Below are positions 18,801-28,037 of a stretch of DNA of 64,000 nucleotides, piece after piece. The first letter of the stretch is position 1; the number at the start of each line of letters is the position of its first letter. The position numbers and the translations under genes are program-made. Source of the DNA: Chitinophaga pollutisoli (GTDB lineage: Bacteria > Bacteroidota > Bacteroidia > Chitinophagales > Chitinophagaceae); NCBI RefSeq assembly GCF_038396755.1, contig NZ_CP149822.1, forward strand, positions 744,001 through 808,000, read 5' to 3'. The notes beneath the pieces are model-generated. The model searched no databases, was not told the DNA's origin, and saw only the letters and a program-made list of their open reading frames with translations.

Positions 18801-20158
18801 TGGCAATCAGTACCAGTGCCGGTGCGGAGGTACAAAAGCCCTTGGCAACCGTGGTAATAGGCGGATTGATTACGGCGACATTTTTGACACTGTTTGTATT
18901 GCCACTCCTGTACATCATCTTCAATTCAAAAGTAAATATCAAAGGCAAAGGCGGTATGAAAACGACAGCAGTGGTTGTCTTACTGTGTCTGGCAGGCTTT
19001 TCATCTGTCAATGCACAACAACCACAGCGTATTTCAATAGATAACGCTATAGGTACAGCGCTAAAGAGCAATCAACAATTTGGTGTCAATACTGCTCAGA
19101 TCAAAAGTGCATCTCTAAATGTGAAGACGGCAACTGATATTCCCAAAACAGGGGTGTTTGCTGAAAACGAGGACTTACGTCCTTCCGATAACGTAGGTAT
19201 TTTAAAAATTGGTTTGTCGCAAAGCATTGCCTGGCCTGGTCTATACGCTGCCCGGAAAAACTATTTCAGGGAACAACTTAAGTACGCTGAACTCAATACC
19301 GATGTCTTAAACGCCGTTGTCAAAAGAGATGTGCGAACCGCCTATTATCAGCTTTGGTATTTACAAGATAAGCAGGCGCTTTTTCAGCGTCTCGACAGTA
19401 TATATACAATGCTGTTCAAAACTACAGAAGTAAGGGTAAGGACGGGAGACGTTGCGAAACTGGACCAGGTAGCGGCAGAGGCCAAGCTGCGGGAATTACA
19501 GGCTTTCCTTGAACAGAACAAGAAGGCAATGACGGTACAACAACAACAATTGATGCTGCTTTTAAATCAAAATGAGTGGTTGCTCCCGGTGGCCGAGCCG
19601 CTTAAAAAAGTAGACGTTGAATTGTTGGAAAATGCCACCGGCCACCCGGTATTAGCCTTACAGGAACAGAATGTAAATATTGCATCTTCTAATATCAAAG
19701 TTCAGCAGAACACCAATAAACCGGAGTTTACAGGTCGGTTCTTCAGCCAGCGAGTGTGGGGTGCGAAAGACCCTTTCACCGGATTTTCTGTAATGGCATC
19801 TTTTCCTTTGTTCGGAACCGGAGCCTACCGCAATAAGATCAGGGTTGCAGTTGCTGAAAAAGAAGTACAGGAGAAAGCGCTGTCTTACCAAAGTCAGTTA
19901 TTTCAGACCCAAAGGGCTTCCGCAATTGCTGATATAGAAAAAAACTACACTTTGTTGAATTTCTACGAAACGTCAGGATTAAAGCATGCTGAGGAAATCA
20001 TCAGTGCCGCAAGCCTGAGTTATAGAACCGGTGAAATAAGTTTTGCAGACCTGGGTCAATTTCTCAACCAGGCCATTAGCATTCGTCAGAATTATCTGGA
20101 TGTTATGAATCAGTACAATCAATCTGCCATCCAATTCAATTACTTCAATAACAAATAA
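15837..20158 (+). pseudogene. czcA: CzcA/CusA-type heavy-metal RND efflux pump fused to a TolC-like domain, frameshifted
   Basis: Inner-membrane proton/cation antiporter of a tripartite heavy-metal efflux system. The first frame starts at GTG 15837 (MLDRIIKFSIKNK...) and stops at 16550. The rest is open in another frame to 20158. Reading across the G-run at 16499-16505 (7 Gs, 8 expected) restores NTGGAYIDKKPNAYFIRG and a full protein of about 1440 residues. Motifs: DFGLIVDGAVIVVE in TM4, IQMRFNELMTGIRQDVAVK typical of CzcA. From the internal ATG at 18956 there follows a signal-peptide-like stretch and a TolC-type outer-membrane factor (SIDNAIGTALKSN to the end). This RND-OMF fusion is known in Bacteroidota. 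ACG GGG GGG is also a -1 slippery heptamer, so full product could still be made. Adaptor gene starts 6 bases later. Confidence 0.9.
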
Positions 20159-20164
20159 GATAAA

Positions 20165-21454
20165 ATGAAAATCATAGGAAAAATATTAGTTGCAGTTATA
20201 ATTGTATCTTCTTTATATAGCTGTGGTGGAAAGGCAAAGACCGGAGAAGATAGTACTGCCGAAGCAAAAAAGGTAGAGGAAGGCGAAGAAGGGCATGGAG
20301 AGGAAGAGTCCACAACCATTGCATCACTCAGCCAAGAACAGATCAAGGCAGTTGGAATAACTCTTGGGAATATCGAAAATAAAAATCTCACCGCTTCTAT
20401 TAAAGCGAATGGTGCGCTTAGGGTTCCCAATAATAAAAAGGCAAATGCTACTTCGCTTTATGGAGGTGTTGTTAAAAGTCTTCGTGTTCAGTTGGGTGAT
20501 TTTGTCCATAAGGGCCAAGTTATTGCCACCATCGAAAATCCGCAGTTTGTTCAGTTGCAGGAAGAATATATTACCATCGATAGCAAGATTACCCTGGCGC
20601 AGCAGGAATTAAATCGTCAGAAAGAGCTTAATCAAGGCAACGCCGGGGCTTTGAAGAACCTTCAAAGTGCTACAGCCGATATCAATGCATTATTGGCTCG
20701 TAAGGCTTCATTGCAAAAGCAGATACAGTTAATGGGTATTAATCCGACAAGTATCAACCGGGATAATCTAAGAGCTGCATTGGTAGTTACAAGTCCTGTC
20801 AGTGGTACAATAAGTAATGAGTTTGCCAAGATCGGTAGTTATGTAGATGTGTCATCCCCCGTTGTTGAAATTGTAGACAACAGTTTGCTCCATCTTGACC
20901 TTCAGGTATTTGAAAAGGATCTCCCCTACATGAAAGTGGGACAAACGGTGAATTTCACCATCACCAATAACCCCCAGGTAACATATAATGCAAAAGTATT
21001 CAATATAGGTTCATCATTTGAAAACGAAAGCAAAACGGTAGCTGTGCACTGTACAGTGGTAGGTAATAAAACCGGACTGATTGATGGCATGAACATCACA
21101 GGAATGGTGAGTGTAGAAAATGTTATGGCACCTACGGTGCCAAATGAGGCCATTGTTGAGGCGGAAGGTAAATTCTACATTTTCGTTCACACAGACAAAG
21201 AACCTGAAGCCGGTCATGAAGAAGGAGGTGATGAACACAAAGAAGGCGAAAAACACGATCATGTTGCCGAGAACCAACAAAGCGAACCTAAAATGAACTT
21301 TGAAAAGATCGAAGTAGCGAAAGGCGTTTCCGAATTGGGATATACGGTAATCACTCCTGTAACTAATATTCCAAAAGACGCAAAAATAGTTACAAAGGGA
21401 GCCTTCTTCATTAATGCCAAACTGAGCAATGCTGGAGGGCATGACGATCATTAA
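20165..21454 (+). CDS. CzcB/CusB-type periplasmic adaptor of the RND efflux system
   Basis: 429 residues. It is a lipoprotein (IVVSSLYSC-like lipobox, seen as IIVSSLYSCGGKAKTGED) anchored in the periplasm that links the RND pump to its outer-membrane part. The biotinyl-lipoyl-like half is seen as VVKSLRVQLGDFVHKGQVIA, the helical hairpin at about 135-190, and the beta-barrel/MPD part as PEVNF-like strands (GQTVNFTITNNPQVTYNAKV). His-rich stretches occur near the N-terminus (EEGEEGHGEEE), in the C-terminal third (HEEGGDEHKEGEKHDHV) and at the end (GGHDDH), consistent with Zn/Co/Cd/Ni chemistry. It lies 6 bases behind czcA in one operon. Confidence 0.93.
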   Translation: MKIIGKILVAVIIVSSLYSCGGKAKTGEDSTAEAKKVEEGEEGHGEEESTTIASLSQEQIKAVGITLGNIENKNLTASIKANGALRVPNNKKANATSLYGGVVKSLRVQLGDFVHKGQVIATIENPQFVQLQEEYITIDSKITLAQQELNRQKELNQGNAGALKNLQSATADINALLARKASLQKQIQLMGINPTSINRDNLRAALVVTSPVSGTISNEFAKIGSYVDVSSPVVEIVDNSLLHLDLQVFEKDLPYMKVGQTVNFTITNNPQVTYNAKVFNIGSSFENESKTVAVHCTVVGNKTGLIDGMNITGMVSVENVMAPTVPNEAIVEAEGKFYIFVHTDKEPEAGHEEGGDEHKEGEKHDHVAENQQSEPKMNFEKIEVAKGVSELGYTVITPVTNIPKDAKIVTKGAFFINAKLSNAGGHDDH

Positions 21455-21472
21455 TCCTAAAATGATGAGGTT

Positions 21473-22807
21473 ATGAATCAATTGATAGAGTCTGTAGAAA
21501 ATTACGTTTTGCTTTTTCTAAAGCAAAAACTCTCATCTGACCTTGTGTTTCATAACCTGGCTCATACCAGTGAAGTAGTTAACGCAGCTTGGGAGATCGG
21601 GCAAAACAGCGATTTGGATAAATCAGAGATGGAGATACTTATCGTTGCTGCCTGGTTTCACGACTGCGGATACGCTTATGCTTATACCGGTCATGAAGAA
21701 GAAAGTAAAAAGATAGCAAAGAGTTATCTGGAAAAATGTGGTGCCAATACTGATTTTATTTTATCAGTATTGGCTTGTATAGAAGCAACGAAATTTCCAC
21801 AGCGTCCAAGGACTATGGTTGAAAAAGTATTGTGCGACGCTGACCTTTTCCATTTTACTAAAACCTCATATCCTCATTATGCAAAAGCCATCAGGAAAGA
21901 GTTTGAAGTGTTTCTTGACAAGATATATTCGGAAGAAGAATGGCAGAAAGTAAACACGTCGCTACTTATGGCTCACAACTATTGCACCGAGTATGGAAAG
22001 TCTGTCCTGAGCAGATTTAAGGACGTTAATGTTGAATTGGTGAACAAGAAAAAAATTAAAATGAAAGACGAAAATACTAACAACTTATCGGATGATGTAT
22101 TTAAGAAAAAAGTTGATACCGCCTTTGATTTCGCATTTGATAAAAAAGTTGCATTGGTTTTTGATGACATGGTTAGTCGGTCGGTACCCTTCTATGGGGA
22201 GATGCAGCGAATGGTAAGTGAATTGGCAAAAAACCATGTACAGCCAAAGACAAAAGTGTATGATATAGGCTGCTCCACAGGAACCACCTTAATACAAATA
22301 TCTAAACTGGTTCCTGAAAATGTAAACCTTGTAGGAATAGATGATTCCGAAGAGATGATTGTCAAATGCAGGGAAAAATTGAATAGTCTATCGCTTAACA
22401 GAGAAATAGAACTCAATATGGTTGATATTACAAAGGATGTACCTGTACAGGATGCTTCAGTTGTAACGATGGTACTGGTTCTTCAATTTGTTCGACCTAT
22501 TAATAGACTGGAAATTGTCAAAAAGATATATGATGGACTTACCGAAAACGGAGTATTTATCATTGTCGAAAAGATCCTCACGGAAGAAGCTTCATTTAAC
22601 AGGGAGTACATCAACTACTACTATGACTTCAAAAGAAGAAACGAATACAGTGAGCTTGAGATTTCACAGAAGCGGGAAGCGCTTGAAAACGTGTTGATAC
22701 CTTACAAGACAAGCGAAAATATCAATATGCTGAAAAACGCGGGCTTTAAACAAGTCGAGGTGTTTTTTCGCTGGTATAATTTCACAGGAATAATAGCAAA
22801 AAAATGA
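21473..22807 (+). CDS. HD-domain phosphohydrolase fused to a CmoA-like Cx-SAM synthase
   Basis: 444 residues in two parts. Residues about 1-195 form an HD-domain protein: FHNLAHTSEVV, WFHDCGYAY (HD at 63-64) and CDADLFHF, the metal-binding H...HD...D set. From about residue 197 the sequence is a class I methyltransferase fold very like CmoA: VFDDMVSRSVPFYGEMQRM, YDIGCSTGTT, and YYDFKRRNEYSELEISQKRE, which keeps the conserved Arg region that in CmoA binds the carboxylate of carboxy-S-adenosyl-methionine. An internal ATG at 22061 sits at the domain boundary, so a separate CmoA-like product is possible. It lies 18 bases after the adaptor gene and overlaps the next gene by 4 bases. The fusion and setting are unusual. 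Confidence 0.85.
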   Translation: MNQLIESVENYVLLFLKQKLSSDLVFHNLAHTSEVVNAAWEIGQNSDLDKSEMEILIVAAWFHDCGYAYAYTGHEEESKKIAKSYLEKCGANTDFILSVLACIEATKFPQRPRTMVEKVLCDADLFHFTKTSYPHYAKAIRKEFEVFLDKIYSEEEWQKVNTSLLMAHNYCTEYGKSVLSRFKDVNVELVNKKKIKMKDENTNNLSDDVFKKKVDTAFDFAFDKKVALVFDDMVSRSVPFYGEMQRMVSELAKNHVQPKTKVYDIGCSTGTTLIQISKLVPENVNLVGIDDSEEMIVKCREKLNSLSLNREIELNMVDITKDVPVQDASVVTMVLVLQFVRPINRLEIVKKIYDGLTENGVFIIVEKILTEEASFNREYINYYYDFKRRNEYSELEISQKREALENVLIPYKTSENINMLKNAGFKQVEVFFRWYNFTGIIAKK

Positions 22808-23526
22808 TAATACAATTAGGAAATTTCTTCTTTAGGTACAGAAATGTAATTTTCATATTTCTGTACTTACTACTATTTGCCCTATCGATGGAGTTGTTTG
22901 GAGCGGAAAGATGGGGTGACAAATATTATTTTTATCCCATTGTTTTTGGCTTAATAATAACCATTTCCGGCCAGCTCATTAGGGGCGGCACCATAGGGTT
23001 AGCGTATATAATAAGAGGCGGGCAAAATAGAAAAGTGTACGCAGACGAATTGGTCACTACCGGAATTTTCAGCCATGTAAGAAACCCCCTTTATATAGGA
23101 AACATACTCATGTTATGGGGAGCCGGAATAATGGCTAATTCATTGTTGTTTACACTTGTAATAATGCCGTTGTTTGTTGGTATATATCAGTGTATTGTCC
23201 TTGCTGAAGAAGACTATCTCAGGAAAAAGTTTGGTCAGGGTTTTATAGACTACACCAAGAAAGTGAATCGATGGGTTCCCAGTCTTAAAGGTATCGGGGA
23301 TACGTTTTCCTCAATGAAATTTAACTGGAGAAGATGGCTGATCAAAGAGTATGGGACACAGTTTGTCTGGCTTTTGGGCATAGCATTTATATTACTGTAT
23401 AAGTATCCCGACCTAATCGGCAGAGATCAGGCGACCAGAATAAAGTATGCTGTAGTATGTTTTTTAGTCATTGGCACCTATTACCTCACGATAAGATTTA
23501 TAAAAAAATCCGGGCGTTGGAAATGA
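22804..23526 (+). CDS. Isoprenylcysteine carboxyl methyltransferase-like membrane methyltransferase
   Basis: 240 residues, with about five or six membrane segments. The ICMT/PEMT signature lies at about 85-145: ELVTTGIFSHVRNPLYIGNI, then a hydrophobic helix, then AEEDYLRKKFGQGFIDYTKK and VNRWVPSL. These enzymes transfer a methyl group from SAM to lipid or thiol acceptors. The bacterial substrates are mostly unknown. The ATG overlaps the stop of the HD-CmoA gene by four bases (ATGA), so the two are translationally coupled. If the upstream enzyme makes Cx-SAM, this methyltransferase is a candidate user, but that is speculation. Confidence 0.85.
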   Translation: MIIQLGNFFFRYRNVIFIFLYLLLFALSMELFGAERWGDKYYFYPIVFGLIITISGQLIRGGTIGLAYIIRGGQNRKVYADELVTTGIFSHVRNPLYIGNILMLWGAGIMANSLLFTLVIMPLFVGIYQCIVLAEEDYLRKKFGQGFIDYTKKVNRWVPSLKGIGDTFSSMKFNWRRWLIKEYGTQFVWLLGIAFILLYKYPDLIGRDQATRIKYAVVCFLVIGTYYLTIRFIKKSGRWK

Positions 23527-23567
23527 TGCCTGCGGTAAAAATGACAATATAAAATCACAATATTTTT

Positions 23568-24449
23568 ATGTTATTAAATCGTAAAATATCAATATGGTAC
23601 TTTGTCAATGAAATCAAAACACAGATGGTTTTGATCTGTGTTTTTGCGATATCTATCGGATTGTTGGATATGCATCCGACATTTAAAAAAACTTCATTGC
23701 CTCTAAGTGTTCCTGCTCTGGTAGGAACTGCGGTTTCCCTTTTGCTTGCTTTTAGAACGGCACAATCCTATGAACGATGGTGGGAAGCCAGAACAGTTTG
23801 GGGTGCTATCGTAAATGATTCACGAAGCTTAGTGAGACAGTTCATACAGTTTATTCCTGATGACCTCAAGTACGAAATCAAAGAATTTGCTGGCAGGCAA
23901 ATCGTCTGGACCTATGCTTTGGGAGAGTCATTGCGCAGGCAGGAATTTTCCCCTTCTGTTCAGGCGTACTTAAATATTCACCAGATAAATGCTGCAAACA
24001 TACCAAACGTTTTACTCAATAAACATTCCGAGACTATCAAGCAGTTAGCTGCCGCGGGAGCAATTACGGATATTCAACAGGTACAGTTAAATGAAACACT
24101 TGCAAGGTTATGCGATAGTATGGGTAAGTGTGAACGAATTAAGAATACCGTTTTCCCAAGATCATATAGCCTTTTGGTACATACATTAATCTATGTTTTC
24201 GCAGCTATTTTACCGTTCGGGTTGGAGGATTCGCAGCTTGCTGTCGAAATCGTAATGACCATCCTTATCCCAACACTTTTTATTGCCATCGAAAAAACGG
24301 CCATCATCATGCAGGACCCTTTCGAGAATACTCCTGTTGATACACCGATGACTTCTTTGGCACAAACAATAGAGATCAACATATTAGAAATGATCGGGGA
24401 AAAAGATATTCCAGTGAAGCCTCAAAACGACTCTTATTATGAAATGTAA
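23568..24449 (+). CDS. Bestrophin-family anion channel (YneE/UPF0187)
   Basis: 293 residues with N-terminal and C-terminal membrane segments. Family motifs: LVGTAVSLLLAFRTAQSYER, then WWEARTVWGAIVNDSRSLVR, and near the C-terminus KTAIIMQDPFENTPVDTPMT. Bacterial bestrophins form pentameric ion channels in the inner membrane. It sits 41 bases after the ICMT-like gene within the metal operon, so it may balance charge or export an anion during metal or proton flux. Confidence 0.9.
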   Translation: MLLNRKISIWYFVNEIKTQMVLICVFAISIGLLDMHPTFKKTSLPLSVPALVGTAVSLLLAFRTAQSYERWWEARTVWGAIVNDSRSLVRQFIQFIPDDLKYEIKEFAGRQIVWTYALGESLRRQEFSPSVQAYLNIHQINAANIPNVLLNKHSETIKQLAAAGAITDIQQVQLNETLARLCDSMGKCERIKNTVFPRSYSLLVHTLIYVFAAILPFGLEDSQLAVEIVMTILIPTLFIAIEKTAIIMQDPFENTPVDTPMTSLAQTIEINILEMIGEKDIPVKPQNDSYYEM

Positions 24450-24482
24450 GGTTATCATTATTAATCATTAACCATAAGCGAA

Positions 24483-24938
24483 ATGGATATTCAATTTGAA
24501 CTTTTACTTTCGGCTAAATTGTTACTGGCAGTTCTGCTGGGAGGTATTGTTGGCGTGGAGCGCGAAAGAGAACAACAAAACACAGGCATCCGTACTTTCG
24601 CCTGCATTTGTGTTGCCTCATGTCTGTTCGTATCTGTCGCCGCGCACTTGTCTGAAGATAAATCGGCAATTTCAAGAGTCTTGTCAGCGGTTGCCACGGG
24701 CTTAGGATTTATTGGGGCAGGTATTATTTTCCGGGATGAAAGAAATATGCCGAAAGGACTCACTACAGCCGCCGGATTGTGGGCGACTTCCGCGATCGGA
24801 GTAGCCATCGCCCTTAATATGTTTGTAATAGCTGTCTCATCAACGCTCATCATTCTCTTGATTTTTAGTATCAACAAATCTGCTCCTTATAGAAAATTTG
24901 TTGACAAATTATTTAACGATAAAGAAAAGCAACAATGA
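24483..24938 (+). CDS. MgtC/SapB family membrane protein
   Basis: 151 residues, four or five membrane segments. Signatures: LLGGIVGVEREREQQNTGIR near residues 19-38 and ATGLGFIGAGIIFRDERNMP near 75-94, followed by GLTTAAGLWATSAIGVAIAL. MgtC proteins are involved in Mg2+ limitation, acid survival and control of proton-pumping ATPase, but are not themselves proven transporters. Overlap of 4 bases with the next gene (ATGA) indicates coupled translation. Its presence inside a metal-efflux operon is notable. Confidence 0.92.
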   Translation: MDIQFELLLSAKLLLAVLLGGIVGVEREREQQNTGIRTFACICVASCLFVSVAAHLSEDKSAISRVLSAVATGLGFIGAGIIFRDERNMPKGLTTAAGLWATSAIGVAIALNMFVIAVSSTLIILLIFSINKSAPYRKFVDKLFNDKEKQQ

Positions 24939-25912
24939 ATCAAAACAATATCCAATTTGATATCCATCTAAATACGATATCCGTCCTCCTGGAGAGGGCA
25001 AAAACTACCGAAGACCCTGCTGTGTATCTCTTTGAGAACGATTTCAGGACACCGTTGTTTCAACTGGAGGCACTGGCCAGGATATATAGCTCCACCGGGC
25101 CTAACAGGAAGAAATTTGATAAGATGCAGGAAAAATTCAAGCTACTGGAAGATACGTTAGGTAGTATAGATTACTTTGATGCTTACGGCAAACTGTTTTT
25201 TAGCAATGAGAAAATACCGGGGGATGTTAAGTCTTATTTTTCCCGTAAAGAGGAAAAAACCGTAAGCAAGCTTAACAAAATACTCAAGAGCGAGGGCTGG
25301 TTAAACGGAAAGCAATTAGAAAGGATTAACAATGATCTTAAAAAAACAGGCTGGAAAAATAAAGATGAACAGCACAAACGTCTCCGGAAATTCTATAGGT
25401 CGGAAATTGAAGAGATAGTGGATTTCGCAAAAGAAGGCAAAGTTGCTTTTACCGATGTAGAATCGGGTATCCACGAGTTGCGCAGAAAATTGCGCTGGTT
25501 GAGTATATACGCACAAGTTTTACAGGGTTGCATAAAGCTCGTAGAGATTGAACAGGAAAAACTGGCCTTAGGGAACTACCTTACAGGTTCCGTATTAAAC
25601 TCGCCTTACAATAGGTTACCCCCGGTGGAGGATAAAAAACTGCACCCGCTATTGCTTTCCCAATATAGTTTTTTCGCTCTTAGCTGGATGATTGAGCAAT
25701 TGGGACTACTCAAAGACCGGGGCTTCGGACTACTGGCGTTGGCAGAGGCTATCATGGAAACCAAAGGCATCAAAAATGAAAAGGACGCAATACTTCAGGC
25801 GAAGAAGTATTTGGGCAACAAAGCTCCTTCAATTGATGATGTGTTGAAAGAAGGTAATCAGATTACAAAGCAATTTTTTACAGACAGAATATTAAAAAAT
25901 CTTTTAAAATAG
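24935..25912 (+). CDS. CHAD-like helical protein
   Basis: 325 residues, soluble, almost entirely helical and Lys/Arg-rich. The segment GIHELRRKLRWLSIYAQVLQ (about residues 178-197) matches the start of a CHAD helix, with paired His and conserved Arg/Lys residues known to contact polyphosphate. CHAD proteins bind polyphosphate granules. The assignment rests on this motif and general composition, so it is moderate. It is coupled to the MgtC gene by a 4-base overlap and is 5 bases before the P-type ATPase, so it is firmly within the operon. A role in holding metal-polyphosphate complexes is inference. Confidence 0.6.
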   Translation: MNQNNIQFDIHLNTISVLLERAKTTEDPAVYLFENDFRTPLFQLEALARIYSSTGPNRKKFDKMQEKFKLLEDTLGSIDYFDAYGKLFFSNEKIPGDVKSYFSRKEEKTVSKLNKILKSEGWLNGKQLERINNDLKKTGWKNKDEQHKRLRKFYRSEIEEIVDFAKEGKVAFTDVESGIHELRRKLRWLSIYAQVLQGCIKLVEIEQEKLALGNYLTGSVLNSPYNRLPPVEDKKLHPLLLSQYSFFALSWMIEQLGLLKDRGFGLLALAEAIMETKGIKNEKDAILQAKKYLGNKAPSIDDVLKEGNQITKQFFTDRILKNLLK

Positions 25913-25917
25913 AAATC

Positions 25918-27954
25918 ATGGAGCACAAACATCAATATGACGCGCAGGGCAGGCAGATCTGTTGCACCCAAACGGAAAAAGTATATACCAAGGCAGGCGC
26001 AAAAGACCTGGTAAAAGAGGAACACGACAAAAATGACGGACACGATCATGGCCATAGCGATGATGATGGGCATGACCACGGTAATGCTAGTGAAAGTCCA
26101 TTTAAAATGTTCGTTCCCTCTATCCTTTCCCTGTTACTTTTGCTCGCTGCCATAACATTCGATAACTGGATACCTCAGGAATGGTTTAAGGGAACTGTCA
26201 GGTTTATTTGGTATCTGGTAGCTTACGCAATCGTGGGATTTCCTGTAATCAAAGATGCCATCAAAAGTATTTCAAAAGGTGAGGTATTTTCGGAGTTCTT
26301 GCTGATGAGCATTGCAACAATTGGTGCGTTTTTTATCAGGGAATATCCTGAAGGAGTAGCAGTGATGCTGTTCTATGCAGTTGGCGAGGTATTCCAAACC
26401 CTTGCCGTATCCAGGGCACAAAGAAACATTAAGGCATTACTCGACCAGCGGCCCGACGAGGTAACCATCCTTGTAGATGACCGCGCCAAGACAATCAAAG
26501 CGGAAGAAGCCCAGATTGGGGATATTATCCAACTTAAACCCGGAGAAAAACTTGGGCTTGACGGTGAACTCCTTACCGATAATGCATCTTTCAATACAGC
26601 GGCGCTCACTGGCGAAAGTAAGCCGGATACTAAGAACAAGGGAGAAACTGTACTTGCAGGTATGATCAATCTGAATACAGTAGCCCGTGTTAAGGTAACT
26701 ACCGCTTATACAGATAGTAAACTTAGTAAAATACTGGAGCTGGTACAGAACGCCACCTCCCAAAAAGCCCCGACGGAGCTTTTTATCAGGAAGTTTGCGA
26801 AAGTGTACACCCCTATCGTGGTCGTTCTGGCAATAGGAATCTGTCTTGTTCCTTACTTCTTTGTAGACAATTATGTGTTCAATGACTGGCTGTACAGGGC
26901 TTTGATATTCCTTGTAATTTCTTGTCCTTGTGCATTGGTCATTTCCATTCCACTGGGATATTTTGGTGGTATTGGCGCTGCCAGCCGCAATGGAATTCTC
27001 TTTAAAGGAAGCAACTTCCTGGATACAATGGCTGCGATACAAAATGTCGTAATGGATAAGACCGGCACAATGACTGAAGGGGTTTTTAAGGTACAGGAAG
27101 TAGTGTTCAAGCCCGAGTTTAATAAGGATGAAACATTGAAACTTGTTAATGCGATAGAGAGATTGAGTACGCACCCTGTAGCAACCGCTATACACGAATA
27201 CGTGGGAGATGTTGACAGCTCTATAAAGCTCGAAAATACGGAAGAGATTGCAGGACATGGTTTGAAAGCGACAATAAATGGCAAGGAACTTTTGGTTGGA
27301 AATTTTAAACTGATGGATAAGTTCGGCATCAGTTACGATGTTGATCCGTCATCCATAGTCTATACGACTATCGCAGTGGCCAGTGATGGAAAATTTGTAG
27401 GCTATATTACCATTGCCGATAGTATCAAAGAAGACTCGCAGCAGACCATTGACCTGCTTCACAAGCTCAATGTAAAGGCGACCATGTTAAGTGGAGATAA
27501 AACATCGGTTGTCAAATTTGTAGCCGATAAACTGGGCATCGACAATGCATTCGGTGATCTGTTACCGGAAGATAAGGTCAACAGGGTAAAAGAAATCAAA
27601 GCCAAAAATGAAACAGTAGCATTTGTGGGTGACGGGGTAAACGACGCCCCTGTAGTTGCATTAAGTGATGTCGGTATCGCAATGGGCGGACTTGGGAGCG
27701 ATGCGACCATAGAAACAGCGGATGTGGTCATTCAGGATGACAGACCTTCCAAGATCCCAATAGCTATCAATATAGGCAAGAAAACAAAAAAGATCGTATG
27801 GCAGAATATTACCCTTGCCTTCGTGGTAAAAGGTATCGTGTTGATTTTAGGGGCTGGAGGTCTGGCTACTATGTGGGAGGCTGTTTTTGCCGATGTGGGC
27901 GTATCCCTGATTGCAATATTGAATGCCATAAGGATACAACGAATGAAGTTTTAG
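25918..27954 (+). CDS. Heavy-metal P1B-type ATPase (Zn/Cd/Co/Pb exporter type)
   Basis: 678 residues. There is no classical HMA domain; instead a His/Asp-rich N-terminus (HDKNDGHDHGHSDDDGHDHG). Inner-membrane exporter powered by ATP. Motifs: actuator TGESKPDTKNKGETVLAG, membrane metal site SCPCALVIS (CPC at 336-338), phosphorylation DKTGTMTEG (Asp 380), HP at STHPVATAIHEYV, and hinge VAFVGDGVNDAPVVALSDVG. The CPC plus DVG near the C-terminus (FADVGVSLIAILNA) fits the P1B-2 Zn/Cd/Pb group. It is complete and starts 5 bases after the CHAD-like gene, so it pairs P-type export from the cytoplasm with RND export from the periplasm. Confidence 0.95.
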   Translation: MEHKHQYDAQGRQICCTQTEKVYTKAGAKDLVKEEHDKNDGHDHGHSDDDGHDHGNASESPFKMFVPSILSLLLLLAAITFDNWIPQEWFKGTVRFIWYLVAYAIVGFPVIKDAIKSISKGEVFSEFLLMSIATIGAFFIREYPEGVAVMLFYAVGEVFQTLAVSRAQRNIKALLDQRPDEVTILVDDRAKTIKAEEAQIGDIIQLKPGEKLGLDGELLTDNASFNTAALTGESKPDTKNKGETVLAGMINLNTVARVKVTTAYTDSKLSKILELVQNATSQKAPTELFIRKFAKVYTPIVVVLAIGICLVPYFFVDNYVFNDWLYRALIFLVISCPCALVISIPLGYFGGIGAASRNGILFKGSNFLDTMAAIQNVVMDKTGTMTEGVFKVQEVVFKPEFNKDETLKLVNAIERLSTHPVATAIHEYVGDVDSSIKLENTEEIAGHGLKATINGKELLVGNFKLMDKFGISYDVDPSSIVYTTIAVASDGKFVGYITIADSIKEDSQQTIDLLHKLNVKATMLSGDKTSVVKFVADKLGIDNAFGDLLPEDKVNRVKEIKAKNETVAFVGDGVNDAPVVALSDVGIAMGGLGSDATIETADVVIQDDRPSKIPIAINIGKKTKKIVWQNITLAFVVKGIVLILGAGGLATMWEAVFADVGVSLIAILNAIRIQRMKF

Positions 27955-28037
27955 CCAACAATTATGGGTAAGAGGTTTTCGGTAATGAAAAACGGGTTAA
28001 GTAAGTCCCTAGAAGGGATACACCTCTTTAGATAAAA

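Noticed and set aside
26437..27258. Long minus-strand ORF of 273 codons antisense to the P-type ATPase
   Set aside because: The sense frame has all ATPase motifs; the antisense product is Cys/Ile/Tyr-rich with no fold signature.
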